A stretch of 64,000 nucleotides of DNA from Nostoc foliaceum FACHB-393 (GCF_014698505.1 NZ_JACJTD010000036.1:1-64000); one strand, 5' to 3'. Positions 1 to 8,498 are shown, counted from the first letter of the stretch. The notes: generated from the sequence alone by a model not told the origin. Translations and numbers: made by a program.

Positions 1-302
1 ACCTTGGGTCGCCAAATGCTTTTTTGCACCACAGTTGAGCATGAATTCTTATTGGATTTTCCACTCTCTCTGCCCCCTCAAATCTCTTCCCCTAGTAGTT
101 TACTTCTACTTGTGTGTACACCGTAGCCCCGAAACGGAGAGAGGCTTTGATTCTTGCTCCCCAACATTAGTAGGGAAGCAGGGTGGTTCCATACAAGCAG
201 AGAAAGACTAAAACTGGGTTTGAACTTTATTTAGTTAAAGTCTTTCCCTCTCCGAATCGGAGAGGGAGGGTTTTACGTAGTAAAACCAGGGAGAGGTCAT
301 AA
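1..302. other. Gene-free left edge
   Basis: I see no coding region here that I can support. The right part (246-295) holds a twin-hairpin dispersed repeat, listed separately. The rest is low-information sequence without tRNA or recognisable gene fragments. Confidence 0.5.
246..295 (+). repeat. Twin-hairpin dispersed repeat, copy 1
   Basis: There are two adjacent stem-loops. The first, at 246-266, has a 9-bp stem (CCCTCTCCG/CGGAGAGGG) and a 3-nt loop. The second, at 269-287, has an 8-bp stem (GGTTTTAC/GTAAAACC) and loop GTA. An inverted, diverged copy with the same order of elements lies at 19679-19732. Such palindromic intergenic repeats are common in Nostoc-type genomes. It lies just past the 3' end of the minus-strand gene at 303-929, so it could also help end transcription there. 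Confidence 0.7.
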
Positions 303-929
303 TTACGAATTACTAATTAAACCAGCTAGATTTTTTAAAACTTTTACAACAGTATACAAGTCATCTCCACGATTAAGCGACAGTGTATAAGATAAGGCAT
401 ATCTCGGTGTGCTCTGTTTCGTCAACTTAATAAATTGAAATTCACTACCATTGGTGACAAACCCAAAAACAGGTTTTGCCGAAGTTGCATCTGCCAACAT
501 ATAAGCTAATGCTTGTGAAATTGCTGGCACTAAGGAGTAATCTGCTCGTTTCGCCTCAATTACGAGAACCCAAAATGGAGGATGAAACACCAAGATATCA
601 ATACGTCCTCTAATAATTGTGCCTTCGTCTTCAGAAGAAATTCTGACCTCTTCTTCCGACGCGATGTAGAAAGGCGGTTGATAAAAACCTGCTAGACGCA
701 ATAGTGGAGATAGCACCACCATTTTGACTACAGGTTATAAAATTTGGTAGCGGGATAAATGCAAATATTCTGCCTTGACTTCGTTGAGAGATTGCTTTTC
801 TAAATCACTCAAATCAGGTAAATCTTGCTGCCATTCTGAAAAAAACTGTTCGTCGTCTGCAAGGTGTAGACCAAATTCATCGATGAGTTGGGCTAGGGTG
901 ATATCTTTTCCTTGAATAACTTGAACCAT
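303..929 (-). pseudogene. PD-(D/E)XK nuclease-like (HSDR_N-type) gene split by an in-frame TAA
   Basis: Two pieces lie in one reading frame: an N-terminal part of 64 codons (929 to 738), a TAA at 735-737, four more sense codons, then ATG at 720-722 and 139 codons to the stop at 303-305. The downstream piece has the PD-(D/E)XK core: Asp in GRIDILV (about residue 111 of the joined protein), then Glu and Lys in VIEAKRA (about 125 and 127). This is the fold of type I restriction R-subunit N-termini and of a common cyanobacterial family of about 200 residues, and the joined length (about 208) fits. The stop sits where a sense codon, perhaps GAA, would restore the protein. It is probably a recent nonsense pseudogene. 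Readthrough or a sequencing error cannot be excluded. Confidence 0.75.
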
Positions 930-996
930 TTGTTAAACCTTTTTGTTAAATGGTAATTGCAGATGAAAGTATTGCAGGTCTTCCTAATGTACTTTT

Positions 997-2637
997 TTAA
1001 TTTTTAATTCCCAAGCGATCGCAAAAATATTGACGATACAATTTACACAGTGGCATCACTTCATTGCCTTGAAATTTAACTAACCCCATACTGCGGAGTT
1101 TAAACGCTTCAGTTGTGCCTACATCTACGGGGCGATTTGCTGTCATAACTTGTTTGACCGCAGCTAGCAATTCTGCATCCTCTTGCAAATTCAACCAATG
1201 GCGGCGGAGATGGTCACTGTAAGGCCCTTCCTGAGTTGCTGCGATTTTTTGCAGATTTTCCAGCGTCATCCTACCACGGGCAATTTCATAAAGCGCTACC
1301 CGCACTAAATAAGGATGACCACCCACCAGTGTCATTAATTCTTCAATTTGTGAGTCACACTAATTGAGTCCGTGACGCTGTACCAAGTTTTGTACTTGTA
1401 TTTGATTTAAGTCTGGCAACTCAATGGGTAAGCCAACATTAAAAGGCGACTGATTTATATTTAGCGGAATATAAACTTCCTTAGAATGCACAATTACCAA
1501 TCGGAGATTTTTCCAAACTGTCTCATTCTTTGACCGTTCATGCCAAGCTCGTAGCAATCCAAAAAAATCAGCCGCAATTATAGGATGCTTAAAGACTTCA
1601 TCGACTTCATCCAAACCCAAAGCTACGGGGCTATTAATAGCGGGTAATAAATACCGTTGAAAGTAATTTGTACATTTATTCTTGCTACCTAAAACACCCT
1701 TCCAATACTCGTCTAGCTTCTCTGGTAGATTCAGCTCGTAGGTAATGCTAGCGCAGAACCACTGCAAAAACTGATCTAAATTGGCGAGAAATTCTGCATC
1801 AGCTGACTGGAAATTTACGGGTGCTATCTGATAGTCATGTTGACTAGCATGATTGAGAACCCGCGACATCAGCGAAGTTTTGCCCATCTGCCGGGGAGCT
1901 TTGATGCGAATTAAGGCCCCTGGTTGAAGAATTGCTTCATAACAGTCTACCTCAATAGGCGATCGCTCCACATAGAAAGCAGAGTTGAGAGATACCTGCC
2001 CTTCTGGATTTTCTAAGGAGACTGCTGGTTTTATCTCGCTATCTGGAATAGTTTCGTTAGCAGAGATAGCACCTTGGGGATTGTTCCGACTTTTCAGCAC
2101 TGGTGTCGAAGACTCTGGAATACTTTCTAAATCAATAGCGCTACAGCCAAACTCATAAGCATCTTCATAAGACCTATCAGCACCCAGTGCATCATAAAAG
2201 CCTACCGCAAATTTAATTGCGGCGCGATCGCCAATTGCCCGATTCATCCCAACCACGCAGTTAATGTGTTGGTGAATGGACTCAGCTTGCACCTCGCTAT
2301 AACAGGCATTTAATAATACACACTCAATTTTGTCTTTAAATAACTTAAATAGCCTTGCCAGCGACTCCGTACTCACCAGCTGCATTTCCCCTGTATTATT
2401 TTCCAAGGCTAAACCTTGATTTCCACCACCATGTCCAGAAAAATGGATAATATGAGGATTATGATCTAAAAGCGCACGCCGCAAATCGTCAGGACGCACT
2501 GCCCATTTAGTAATAAGTTCAAACTTATCTCGGCTGCGAGAGCGTTGCAACCCTTCCTGAATTTCCCTTACTTCCTCGTCCAAGCGAAGTTTATCTGTCG
2601 TCGTGGGATTAGCTGACACAATCAGGATTTTTTTCAC
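997..2637 (-). pseudogene. CHAT-protease/AAA-like ATPase gene interrupted by an in-frame TAG
   Basis: The first 425 codons carry a CHAT (caspase-like) domain with the His of FSGHG (about residue 69) and the Cys of LLNACYS (about 112) as the expected catalytic pair. After a linker comes an AAA-like NTPase domain (AAA_35 type) with a Walker A variant (RQMGKTS, about residue 250) and a Walker B-like GLDEVDE. A TAG at 1360-1362 follows RHGLN. The same frame then runs on without shift through SQIEELMTLVGGHPYLVRVAL to the stop at 997, the normal C-terminal part of this family. A TGG codon at the stop would restore the protein. CHAT-ATPase proteins are associated with bacterial conflict and cell-death signalling; the role here is unknown. 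The two pieces are best annotated as one broken gene. Confidence 0.8.
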
Positions 2638-2724
2638 AGCGCTATCAACTATTGAATGCAGGCTTCTGGCTTAGATGTAGTTTACTACAGCAGATAACTA
2701 CATAATTACTGATAGTGCATTACC

Positions 2725-2892
2725 GTTAAAGAGCCTTTGATACTCGTAAATGAGTCTTTGATACTCTTAAATGAGTCTTTGATACTCGTGAATGAGTCTT
2801 TAATACTCTTAAATGAGTCTTTGATACTCGTGAATGAGTCTTTAATACTCGTGAATGAGTCTTTAATACTCGTTAACGAGTCTTTGATACTC
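2725..2892 (-). repeat. Eight-copy 21-bp tandem repeat
   Basis: There are eight consecutive 21-bp units, consensus (G/T)T(A/G)AATGAGTCTTTGATACTC read on the plus strand, with substitutions but no length change. Each unit contains the dyad GAGT-N7-ACTC. The array lies about 90-255 bp upstream of the CHAT gene start. Four degenerate units of the same family and the same 21-bp register occur at 55840-55923. Confidence 0.9.
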
Positions 2893-2935
2893 ATGAAAAT
2901 GACAGCAATTTTCATAAGTGTGGAATACACATAAT

Positions 2936-2965
2936 TGTAGGGGCACAATATATTGTGCCCCTACA
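2936..2965. repeat. Perfect 30-bp palindrome
   Basis: Two 15-nt arms (TGTAGGGGCACAATA and its exact complement) meet without a spacer. A related imperfect palindrome with the same GGGCA...TGCCCCTAC ends is at 45955-45979. It is probably a dispersed palindromic repeat. It lies 60 bp past the stop codon of the minus-strand kinase gene, so it may also act as its terminator. Confidence 0.8.
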
Positions 2966-3025
2966 GGTGTAGCCTATTCAATTGAAAACCGCTGTAATCC
3001 TTAGCCAGATGCAACCTAATTAATC

Positions 3026-4084
3026 TTAATGTCCGGTTTTTTCTTGGCAACTTGCGTTTAAATCAAAACTTTGACATTCTGTAGCTTCCAGTAATTGCCT
3101 AACCGTATTACCGGGGTGACAACTCATCAAAGTTGCCCCCATTGTAGCCAGTGTAACAACAGTAGCTAGTCCCAACAAAGTAGCTCGTTTTCTAGGTTTG
3201 AGTGTCCTGATTAAATTATCTATCCCAGTGGCACTACCAACAACTTCAATTGGCCCAAGTACTTTTAAAGCAATAGCCGCATTAGCATAGCGACGTTTTC
3301 GGTTGCGTTCCACCATTTTCATCAACCACTGCCGGAAACGCGGACTGATTTGAGGAACTAATTGCTGGAAATTAAAGCGATAGTTATCATCAATTAATTT
3401 CCCAATCTCAACAGAACGGGTATTAGTAAGTAAGCAAATCAATGTTGCTCCTAAACTATATAAATCTGATGCCTCAGTCAGGGAATGACCAAACTGTTCC
3501 TCTGGTGGCATAAAACCTGGGGTTCCTGCTACAAAACTGCTCAGAGCTACTTTTGCACCCTGTATTCTAGCCAAACCAAAATCAACCAGATAAGCATTTA
3601 GTTGCTCATCAACCAAAATATTCTCTGGTTTAATATCCCGATGAATAATTGGCGGAATTTGCTTTTGTAGATAAACCAAAATCTCTAAAATTGACAAAGC
3701 AATTTGCTTTATTTCTTCTGGGTTAAAGCTGCTCGTTAAGCCTAAAGATGGGGCATTTTTGTATTCCTGCACCAGATAAAAAGCCCCTGGCATTTCAAAA
3801 GAATCTATATAGCGGGGGATGCGAGAATGATTTAGTTGCTGCAAAATTTCGATTTCGCGCTGATATGCTTTTACACCTGACAAATCAGCATCCGCACGAG
3901 CAAAACAAAACTCTTTAATCACCACCTGTTGCTTAGAGTTGAGGACATTAGCTAAGTAAGTAATGCGTCCCCCTTCTCGGTTGCGTCCTAGTTCGCTGAT
4001 AATTTGATAGCCTTGTTTGGAAAAATCTGGATGGTGATTTAAGGGAATTGCCCCTTTATGTCCATTACGCACATCAAGCTCCAT
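3026..4084 (-). CDS. Membrane-anchored Hanks-type Ser/Thr protein kinase
   Basis: This is an intact eukaryotic-type kinase. It has a glycine-rich loop (ELGRNREGG), the ATP-binding Lys in VVIKEF, the catalytic loop HRDIKPENIL, the metal-binding DFG and the activation-segment PPEE. A single hydrophobic segment near the C-terminus (TLLGLATVVTLATMGATLM) is followed by a short Cys-containing tail, so the kinase domain is cytoplasmic and the tail probably periplasmic. I chose the start giving MELDVRNGHKG because that segment leads into the conserved N-terminal region; an upstream in-frame ATG at 4118-4120 would add 12 residues. It is monocistronic in appearance, with repeats downstream. The substrate is not deducible from sequence. 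Confidence 0.9.
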   Translation of the reverse strand: MELDVRNGHKGAIPLNHHPDFSKQGYQIISELGRNREGGRITYLANVLNSKQQVVIKEFCFARADADLSGVKAYQREIEILQQLNHSRIPRYIDSFEMPGAFYLVQEYKNAPSLGLTSSFNPEEIKQIALSILEILVYLQKQIPPIIHRDIKPENILVDEQLNAYLVDFGLARIQGAKVALSSFVAGTPGFMPPEEQFGHSLTEASDLYSLGATLICLLTNTRSVEIGKLIDDNYRFNFQQLVPQISPRFRQWLMKMVERNRKRRYANAAIALKVLGPIEVVGSATGIDNLIRTLKPRKRATLLGLATVVTLATMGATLMSCHPGNTVRQLLEATECQSFDLNASCQEKTGH

Positions 4085-4231
4085 TACACACCACATGAGT
4101 TTGATTCTGTCAAGGTGCAATTATAAAGATTAAGATCCACTCACCCAGATTGTTAGCCCCATTTCTACCCTGCATGGGCCAAGGCGCATCGGCAGAAAGT
4201 TCCTTTGCATTTGCGTCTTGGCGCAAAATTG

Positions 4232-5125
4232 TTAACTTTGTGCTAGCCAATCGACAATCTGAGCATTAACTACATCTGGAACCTCATCGTGAGGACAATG
4301 ACCGGCATTGGGAATGGGAACAATTTTGATGTCTTTGCCATTCTCACGCGCCTCTTCGTAAATCTTGGCCCCGGTAATTGGTGTCCAGGGATCATCAGCA
4401 CCCCAAATTACTAATAGAGGACGTTCTACTTTGGGCAAAAGTTCCTCTGGGCTTGGGCCAGGAGGGGCTGTGAGAATGGAAGCGAAGACTTGTTGCGCTC
4501 CTGGGTCGCAAGAGGGAGTATAAAGTAAATCAACTAATTCATCGGTGACGGCTTCACGGTTCCGGTAAACTTGGTAGAGGGTGCGGCGAATTTGGGCTTT
4601 TTGACGGATGCGGTTATAGACAAATTTACCTGTAATTGGCGATCGCACAAACCGATTAAAAGCTGCCATGACAATCCGTAGTGGCGGATTCAATTCGTGG
4701 GGACGATGACTCAACCCACCCGCAGAGTTAATTAAAATACCACCAGCAGAAATTTCTGGATGTTCCACCAGTACTATTAAGCTCAAAAGTGCGCCAATGG
4801 AGTTGCCAATAAATACAGCAGGTTCTTTTATATGTGCTGTGCAGAAATCTTTCAGCAGTTCCACCCAAACTTCCACGCTGTAATCAATGGGCGCTTTATC
4901 GGAACCGCCAAAACCTAAAAGGTCTATGGCAAACACCTGGTAGCCAGCATCAGCTAAAACTGGGACATTTTTCCGCCAGTGCCCAATAGAAGCACCAAAG
5001 CCGTGAACCAGTACCAAAGGGCGTCCTGTACCCATAACGGTGTACTGGATTTTGTAACCCTGCCAAGTCCAAATGAATTTTTCAAAAGCGTCTTGGGTTG
5101 CAAGCTGTTGTGTCGTTACAGTCAT
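4232..5125 (-). CDS. Alpha/beta-fold hydrolase
   Basis: This 297-residue alpha/beta hydrolase has an oxyanion-hole HGFGAS (about residue 41), a nucleophile elbow GNSIGA (Ser about 109), an acid in WGADDPW (about 244) and a catalytic His in NAGHCPHDE (about 276). The arrangement and length match a cyanobacterial and plastid subgroup that includes pheophytinase-like proteins, but the substrate cannot be read from the sequence. No signal peptide is visible, so it should be cytoplasmic. It is on the same strand as the downstream kinase gene with about 147 bp between them, and divergent from the SLH-protein gene. Confidence 0.88.
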   Translation of the reverse strand: MTVTTQQLATQDAFEKFIWTWQGYKIQYTVMGTGRPLVLVHGFGASIGHWRKNVPVLADAGYQVFAIDLLGFGGSDKAPIDYSVEVWVELLKDFCTAHIKEPAVFIGNSIGALLSLIVLVEHPEISAGGILINSAGGLSHRPHELNPPLRIVMAAFNRFVRSPITGKFVYNRIRQKAQIRRTLYQVYRNREAVTDELVDLLYTPSCDPGAQQVFASILTAPPGPSPEELLPKVERPLLVIWGADDPWTPITGAKIYEEARENGKDIKIVPIPNAGHCPHDEVPDVVNAQIVDWLAQS

Positions 5126-5220
5126 TAATAAGATTCATAAAGTGTATCTTCAAATATATTAATGTTCTCTGACCGAAATAGTTCTGAGTAACGAGTGCTA
5201 AGTAAAAAAGCAATAATCAC

Positions 5221-5276
5221 ACTCCTGAACTCCTAACTCCTAACTCCTAACTCAGCACTCCTCACTCAGCACTGAT
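5221..5276. repeat. Heptamer short tandem repeats (AACTCCT/CACTCAG type)
   Basis: Consecutive 7-bp units AACTCCT are followed by variants AACTCAG, CACTCCT and CACTCAG. This is the cyanobacterial short tandemly repeated repetitive sequence type. It sits in the divergent spacer between the hydrolase and the SLH gene. Confidence 0.8.
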
Positions 5277-5364
5277 TAGATGTTAGTTCCATCCACCCCA
5301 AGGGATTAATAAGTCAAGGGATACCAAATACCCCTGTGACTATTTAGACGAATGGTAGTGTGAG

Positions 5365-7056
5365 ATGAAATACATGAATCAAAATTACTTTGCTCAAATG
5401 AGCAAGTTTGTTCTGGCTGCAACCTCTGTGGCAATATTTTCACCAATAGCTTCTGCCTACGCAACTTTAGGATTCTCTACCACCGTCGCCCAAATATCTG
5501 ATCATTCCACAAATCAACAACTTTTAGCTGATAAGAAAGTAGAAACAAGGAGTCGTACTACTATTGAGCGGCAAACCATCACCACAGAAAGCCGCAGTAG
5601 TAGTGTTTCTGCAAAAGGCAAAAAAACAGGTTTTAGCCTTGCCATTTGGGAACCATCGGGTAATTTGTCAGAAGTGATTGCTCGCATTTCTGTAAAGAGT
5701 AAAGGTGGCAAGGGCTATTTAAAAGAGCGGTTTTTGGGTGATTACAAGTACAAGATTAAGCAAAAAGCCAAATTTGCTAAGGGTTTAAAAGCTAGCGATC
5801 GCATCGTCGTGCGATTGTATGATGTTCAAAACCGCTTTATTGGCTATAGCGAATTTGAATGTTTGTCTGCAAATACCACAGTTAACCTGGTTTTGTCAGC
5901 CAAGCCTACAGAATACCAAGTCGTTCGCACTGTTTATGGTGTTGATGCTGACCAAAACGGCACTATTGACGCAGGTACCACCACCTACGACTACTTCACC
6001 CAAGTCAGCGACCAACGTGTTAGTTTCCTCAGCAGTTCCCAAACCTTCCAAGGTAGTCAGTTCCAAGTAGAAAGTTTGTCAAAAATTCCAGGAACCAGCG
6101 TTTATCCGGTCTCTTTCACTCAGGGTGAGTATGCTGTAGTGCGTCAGTCGTTCGTGAGCGTCTTTAGTTCTGACTTGGCAGAGGCTTTACAAGCTACTCC
6201 TGGCAGCTTGGTGCAGGTGATTGAAGTCAGCGATAACTCTAGCTACGATGTCAGCCAAATGCTGATGAATTATCGCCAAGTTGGGATGTCTCGCGCTCTC
6301 CAAGTTGGGTTTTCTGATGTTTCCACAGACTATTGGGCTAAAGATTTTATTGCCGAATTGGCCTCAATGGAAATTCTCGAAGGTTTTCCTGATGGGACTT
6401 TCCGCCCTGATGCACCAGTAACTCGTGCTCAATTTGCGGCAATGCTGCAAAAAGCGTTTACCAAGGGGAAAATTCGTCGAGCGATCGCATTTAAAGATGT
6501 CTCAACTCAATATTGGGCTTACAATGCCATCAGCGAAGTTTATCAAATGGGCTTTTTAAACGCTGTCATTGGCAAAGGTTTCAATCCCAGCCAAAGCCTT
6601 TCTCGCCTTGACATTTTTGTAGCATTAGCGCGGGGATTAAATTATCAAACCAGTGGTTCTACAGACACAATCTTATCTGTTTACAGCGATGCAACTACTA
6701 TTCGTAGTGAATATCGCAGTCTGATTGCTGCTTTGACACAACGCGGTATAGTCGTCAACTATCCCAATGTGAACTTGCTAAATGTTGAACGGGTAGCAAC
6801 CAGGTCTGAAGTATCTGCTTTGCTATACCAAGCCCTGTCTAGCACTGGGCAGGTAGCAAAAATTTCCTCACAGTACGTAGTTGGACAACAACAAGTTGCA
6901 GTTGAGGAGCAGACTGAAACTTCGACCGAGGGCGTTAAACCGCGTCGCAATTGCAACCAAGGAATTGGTAATGGTGCTGAGGGCTGTGACCCAGGTAATT
7001 CTCGTCCTCACGGTGGCAGTAACGATGAAGGTGGACGCACTCCTGGTAACAGATAA
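5365..7056 (+). CDS. SLH-domain secreted surface protein
   Basis: This is a 563-residue exported protein. The N-terminus has a signal-peptide-like hydrophobic stretch (KFVLAATSVAIFSPIASAYA). A basic Ser/Thr-rich region and a beta-rich region of unknown family follow to about residue 310. Three S-layer-homology-like segments come next: about 317-360 (DVSTDYWAKDFI...FPDGTFRP), about 375-420 (DVSTQYWAYNAI) and a weaker one about 438-490. The last 34 residues form a Cys-containing Gly/Asn-rich tail (CNQGIGNGAEGCDPGNSRPH...). SLH domains attach proteins to the cell wall, which suggests a cell-envelope protein. Two in-frame ATGs (5365 and 5374) are possible starts. It is convergent with the VOC gene, 10 bp away. 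Confidence 0.85.
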   Translation: MKYMNQNYFAQMSKFVLAATSVAIFSPIASAYATLGFSTTVAQISDHSTNQQLLADKKVETRSRTTIERQTITTESRSSSVSAKGKKTGFSLAIWEPSGNLSEVIARISVKSKGGKGYLKERFLGDYKYKIKQKAKFAKGLKASDRIVVRLYDVQNRFIGYSEFECLSANTTVNLVLSAKPTEYQVVRTVYGVDADQNGTIDAGTTTYDYFTQVSDQRVSFLSSSQTFQGSQFQVESLSKIPGTSVYPVSFTQGEYAVVRQSFVSVFSSDLAEALQATPGSLVQVIEVSDNSSYDVSQMLMNYRQVGMSRALQVGFSDVSTDYWAKDFIAELASMEILEGFPDGTFRPDAPVTRAQFAAMLQKAFTKGKIRRAIAFKDVSTQYWAYNAISEVYQMGFLNAVIGKGFNPSQSLSRLDIFVALARGLNYQTSGSTDTILSVYSDATTIRSEYRSLIAALTQRGIVVNYPNVNLLNVERVATRSEVSALLYQALSSTGQVAKISSQYVVGQQQVAVEEQTETSTEGVKPRRNCNQGIGNGAEGCDPGNSRPHGGSNDEGGRTPGNR

Positions 7057-7066
7057 TACTATTTTT

Positions 7067-7504
7067 TTAAGAGGCGCGATTAATCGCGTCTCTAGCTTGC
7101 TCGACTGTAAAACTAATTTCCTGACCATAGGAAATTTCTAGTGTATGACCATCTGGGTCTCGAATAAAAGCCCAGTAACCGACCGGATGACCCCAGTCAT
7201 TTGGCCCAGCCAGCAGTATTCCCTCAGTGCGTGCCTCATTGCACAGGCGATCGATTTCCTCGCGATTCGAATAAGCTACTCCAAGATGGGATTGTGGTAA
7301 AAGTGCGCCTTCTACTTTAGCTACTTTAATTAAGACAATCACAAAAGGTCTAGTCAGGTCACTAATCCAAGCAACATCTGATTGAGTCGCTTGATCAATG
7401 CGATGATGCACAACTGTCATCTGAGCATACTTTGCATAAAATGAGATACTTGCATCAACATCACTGACTGCAAGTGCAATGTGAGTCAAACCAAGATCAG
7501 ACAT
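7067..7504 (-). CDS. VOC-superfamily (glyoxalase-like) protein
   Basis: The sequence has the paired beta-alpha-beta-beta-beta pattern of the vicinal oxygen chelate fold: HIALAVSDVDASISFY near the start, and FIRDPDGHTLEISYG near the end with the usual Glu ligand. I chose the start at MSDLGLTHIAL because the fold begins there; the open frame extends to 7582 without fold-related sequence. VOC enzymes act as lyases, isomerases, dioxygenases or resistance proteins, and this one cannot be assigned further. The last codons overlap a 22-nt near-palindrome (7071-7092). Confidence 0.85.
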   Translation of the reverse strand: MSDLGLTHIALAVSDVDASISFYAKYAQMTVVHHRIDQATQSDVAWISDLTRPFVIVLIKVAKVEGALLPQSHLGVAYSNREEIDRLCNEARTEGILLAGPNDWGHPVGYWAFIRDPDGHTLEISYGQEISFTVEQARDAINRAS

Positions 7505-7617
7505 TAAAAAAACTCCGTGTGTAGACTTGACTGGACAAATGTAAGTATTGGCCTTAGTGCTTACTAAGAAAGGTGACACCATTGATAATGAAGGTAGGCG
7601 TTATCTTCACAAAATTT

Positions 7618-8397
7618 ATGTTTTTAACTTGGTTAGACAGTAACTCTTGGCTGCTGGAAATCGGCGGGAAACGAATACTAATTGACCCTTGGCTGGTTGG
7701 TTCGTTAATTTTTAGTAATTTGGAATGGTTATTTAAAGGTTCGCGATCGCAAGAGCGTCCAATACCAGATAACATTGATCTGATCCTGCTATCTCAAGGT
7801 TTAGAAGACCACGCTCATCCACCAACGCTGAAGCTACTCGACCACAGCATCAAGGTTGTAGCTTCTCCGAATGCTGCCAAAGTTGTGCAGCAGTTAGGTT
7901 ACACCCAAGTAACAGTATTGGCTCATGGTGAAACTTTCACTTTAAATAATCAAATTGAAATCAAGGCTTTTCCAGGCTCTCCCATTGGCCCCACTCTAGT
8001 AGAAAATAGTTATCTTCTGAAAGAATTGGCGAGTGGTTTAACCGTATACTACGAACCTCATGGGTATCATTCTCCACAACTTCAGCAAGCTGCACCTATC
8101 GATGTAGTGATTACACCATTTATTGACGTGAGCCTACCTTTGCTTGGGCCGATTATTAAAGGGAAAAATAGTGCTTTAGCAGTAGTAAAGTCATTACAGC
8201 CTCAAGTAATAATACCTACTGCCGCTGGTGGGGATGTGGCGTTTGAAGGATTGCTGATGAAATTAATTCAGACTAAAGGAAATGCTGAAGAATTTCGCTC
8301 GTTACTAGAGAAAAACAATCTTTCAACGCGGGTACTTGAGCCAAAACCAGGCGATCGCTTTGAATTACCATTAGAAAAAGGAGCATTAGCAATCTAA
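7618..8397 (+). CDS. Metallo-beta-lactamase-fold protein with degenerate metal motif
   Basis: The start MFLTWLDSNSWLLEIGGKRILIDPW is typical of the UlaG-like branch of the metallo-beta-lactamase superfamily, so I take the ATG at 7618 rather than in-frame ATGs at 7573 or 7588. In the place of the canonical HxHxDH there is SQGLEDHAH: the DH and a following His remain but the first two His are missing. Later elements (a conserved PHG at about residue 149, TPFIDV) look preserved. Either an altered metal site or a non-hydrolase function is possible. It is convergent with the MscS-type gene. Confidence 0.8.
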   Translation: MFLTWLDSNSWLLEIGGKRILIDPWLVGSLIFSNLEWLFKGSRSQERPIPDNIDLILLSQGLEDHAHPPTLKLLDHSIKVVASPNAAKVVQQLGYTQVTVLAHGETFTLNNQIEIKAFPGSPIGPTLVENSYLLKELASGLTVYYEPHGYHSPQLQQAAPIDVVITPFIDVSLPLLGPIIKGKNSALAVVKSLQPQVIIPTAAGGDVAFEGLLMKLIQTKGNAEEFRSLLEKNNLSTRVLEPKPGDRFELPLEKGALAI

Positions 8398-8478
8398 GTT
8401 AGCTCACATCTTGCATCTAGCTCTAGCGATTAGAATCAAGGTTTTCAACCCGCGTCGGTGGCTTTTGCCTGTGTAGCC

Positions 8479-8493
8479 GCGACTTCTAGTCGC
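8479..8493. terminator. Hairpin between convergent genes
   Basis: The 6-bp stem GCGACT/AGTCGC with loop TCT lies 82 bp after the MBL-fold gene and just past the stop of the opposite-strand MscS gene. There is no clear T-tract, so it may be a dispersed repeat hairpin rather than a classical terminator. Confidence 0.35.
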
Positions 8494-8498
8494 CAGGG

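Larger units (their letters stand above)
2638..3025. other. Spacer with repeats between CHAT gene and kinase gene
   Basis: This 388-bp spacer contains the 21-bp tandem array (2725-2892) and a perfect 30-bp palindrome (2936-2965). Open frames across the array exist on both strands only because the repeat period is a multiple of three. I do not regard them as genes. The promoter of the minus-strand CHAT gene must lie in the left part. Confidence 0.6.

Noticed and set aside
2706..2948. Open frames on both strands across the 21-bp array, giving SIKDSFT or VNESLIL heptapeptide repeats
   Set aside because: The 21-bp period keeps any frame open. There is no leader, domain or start context, and both strands are equally open, so I treat it as non-coding repeat.
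7071..7092. Near-palindrome GAGGCGCGATTAATCGCGTCTC as a terminator of the SLH gene
   Set aside because: It lies inside the 3' end of the VOC coding sequence and is not followed by a T-tract on either strand. It may simply reflect coding and HIP-like sequence.
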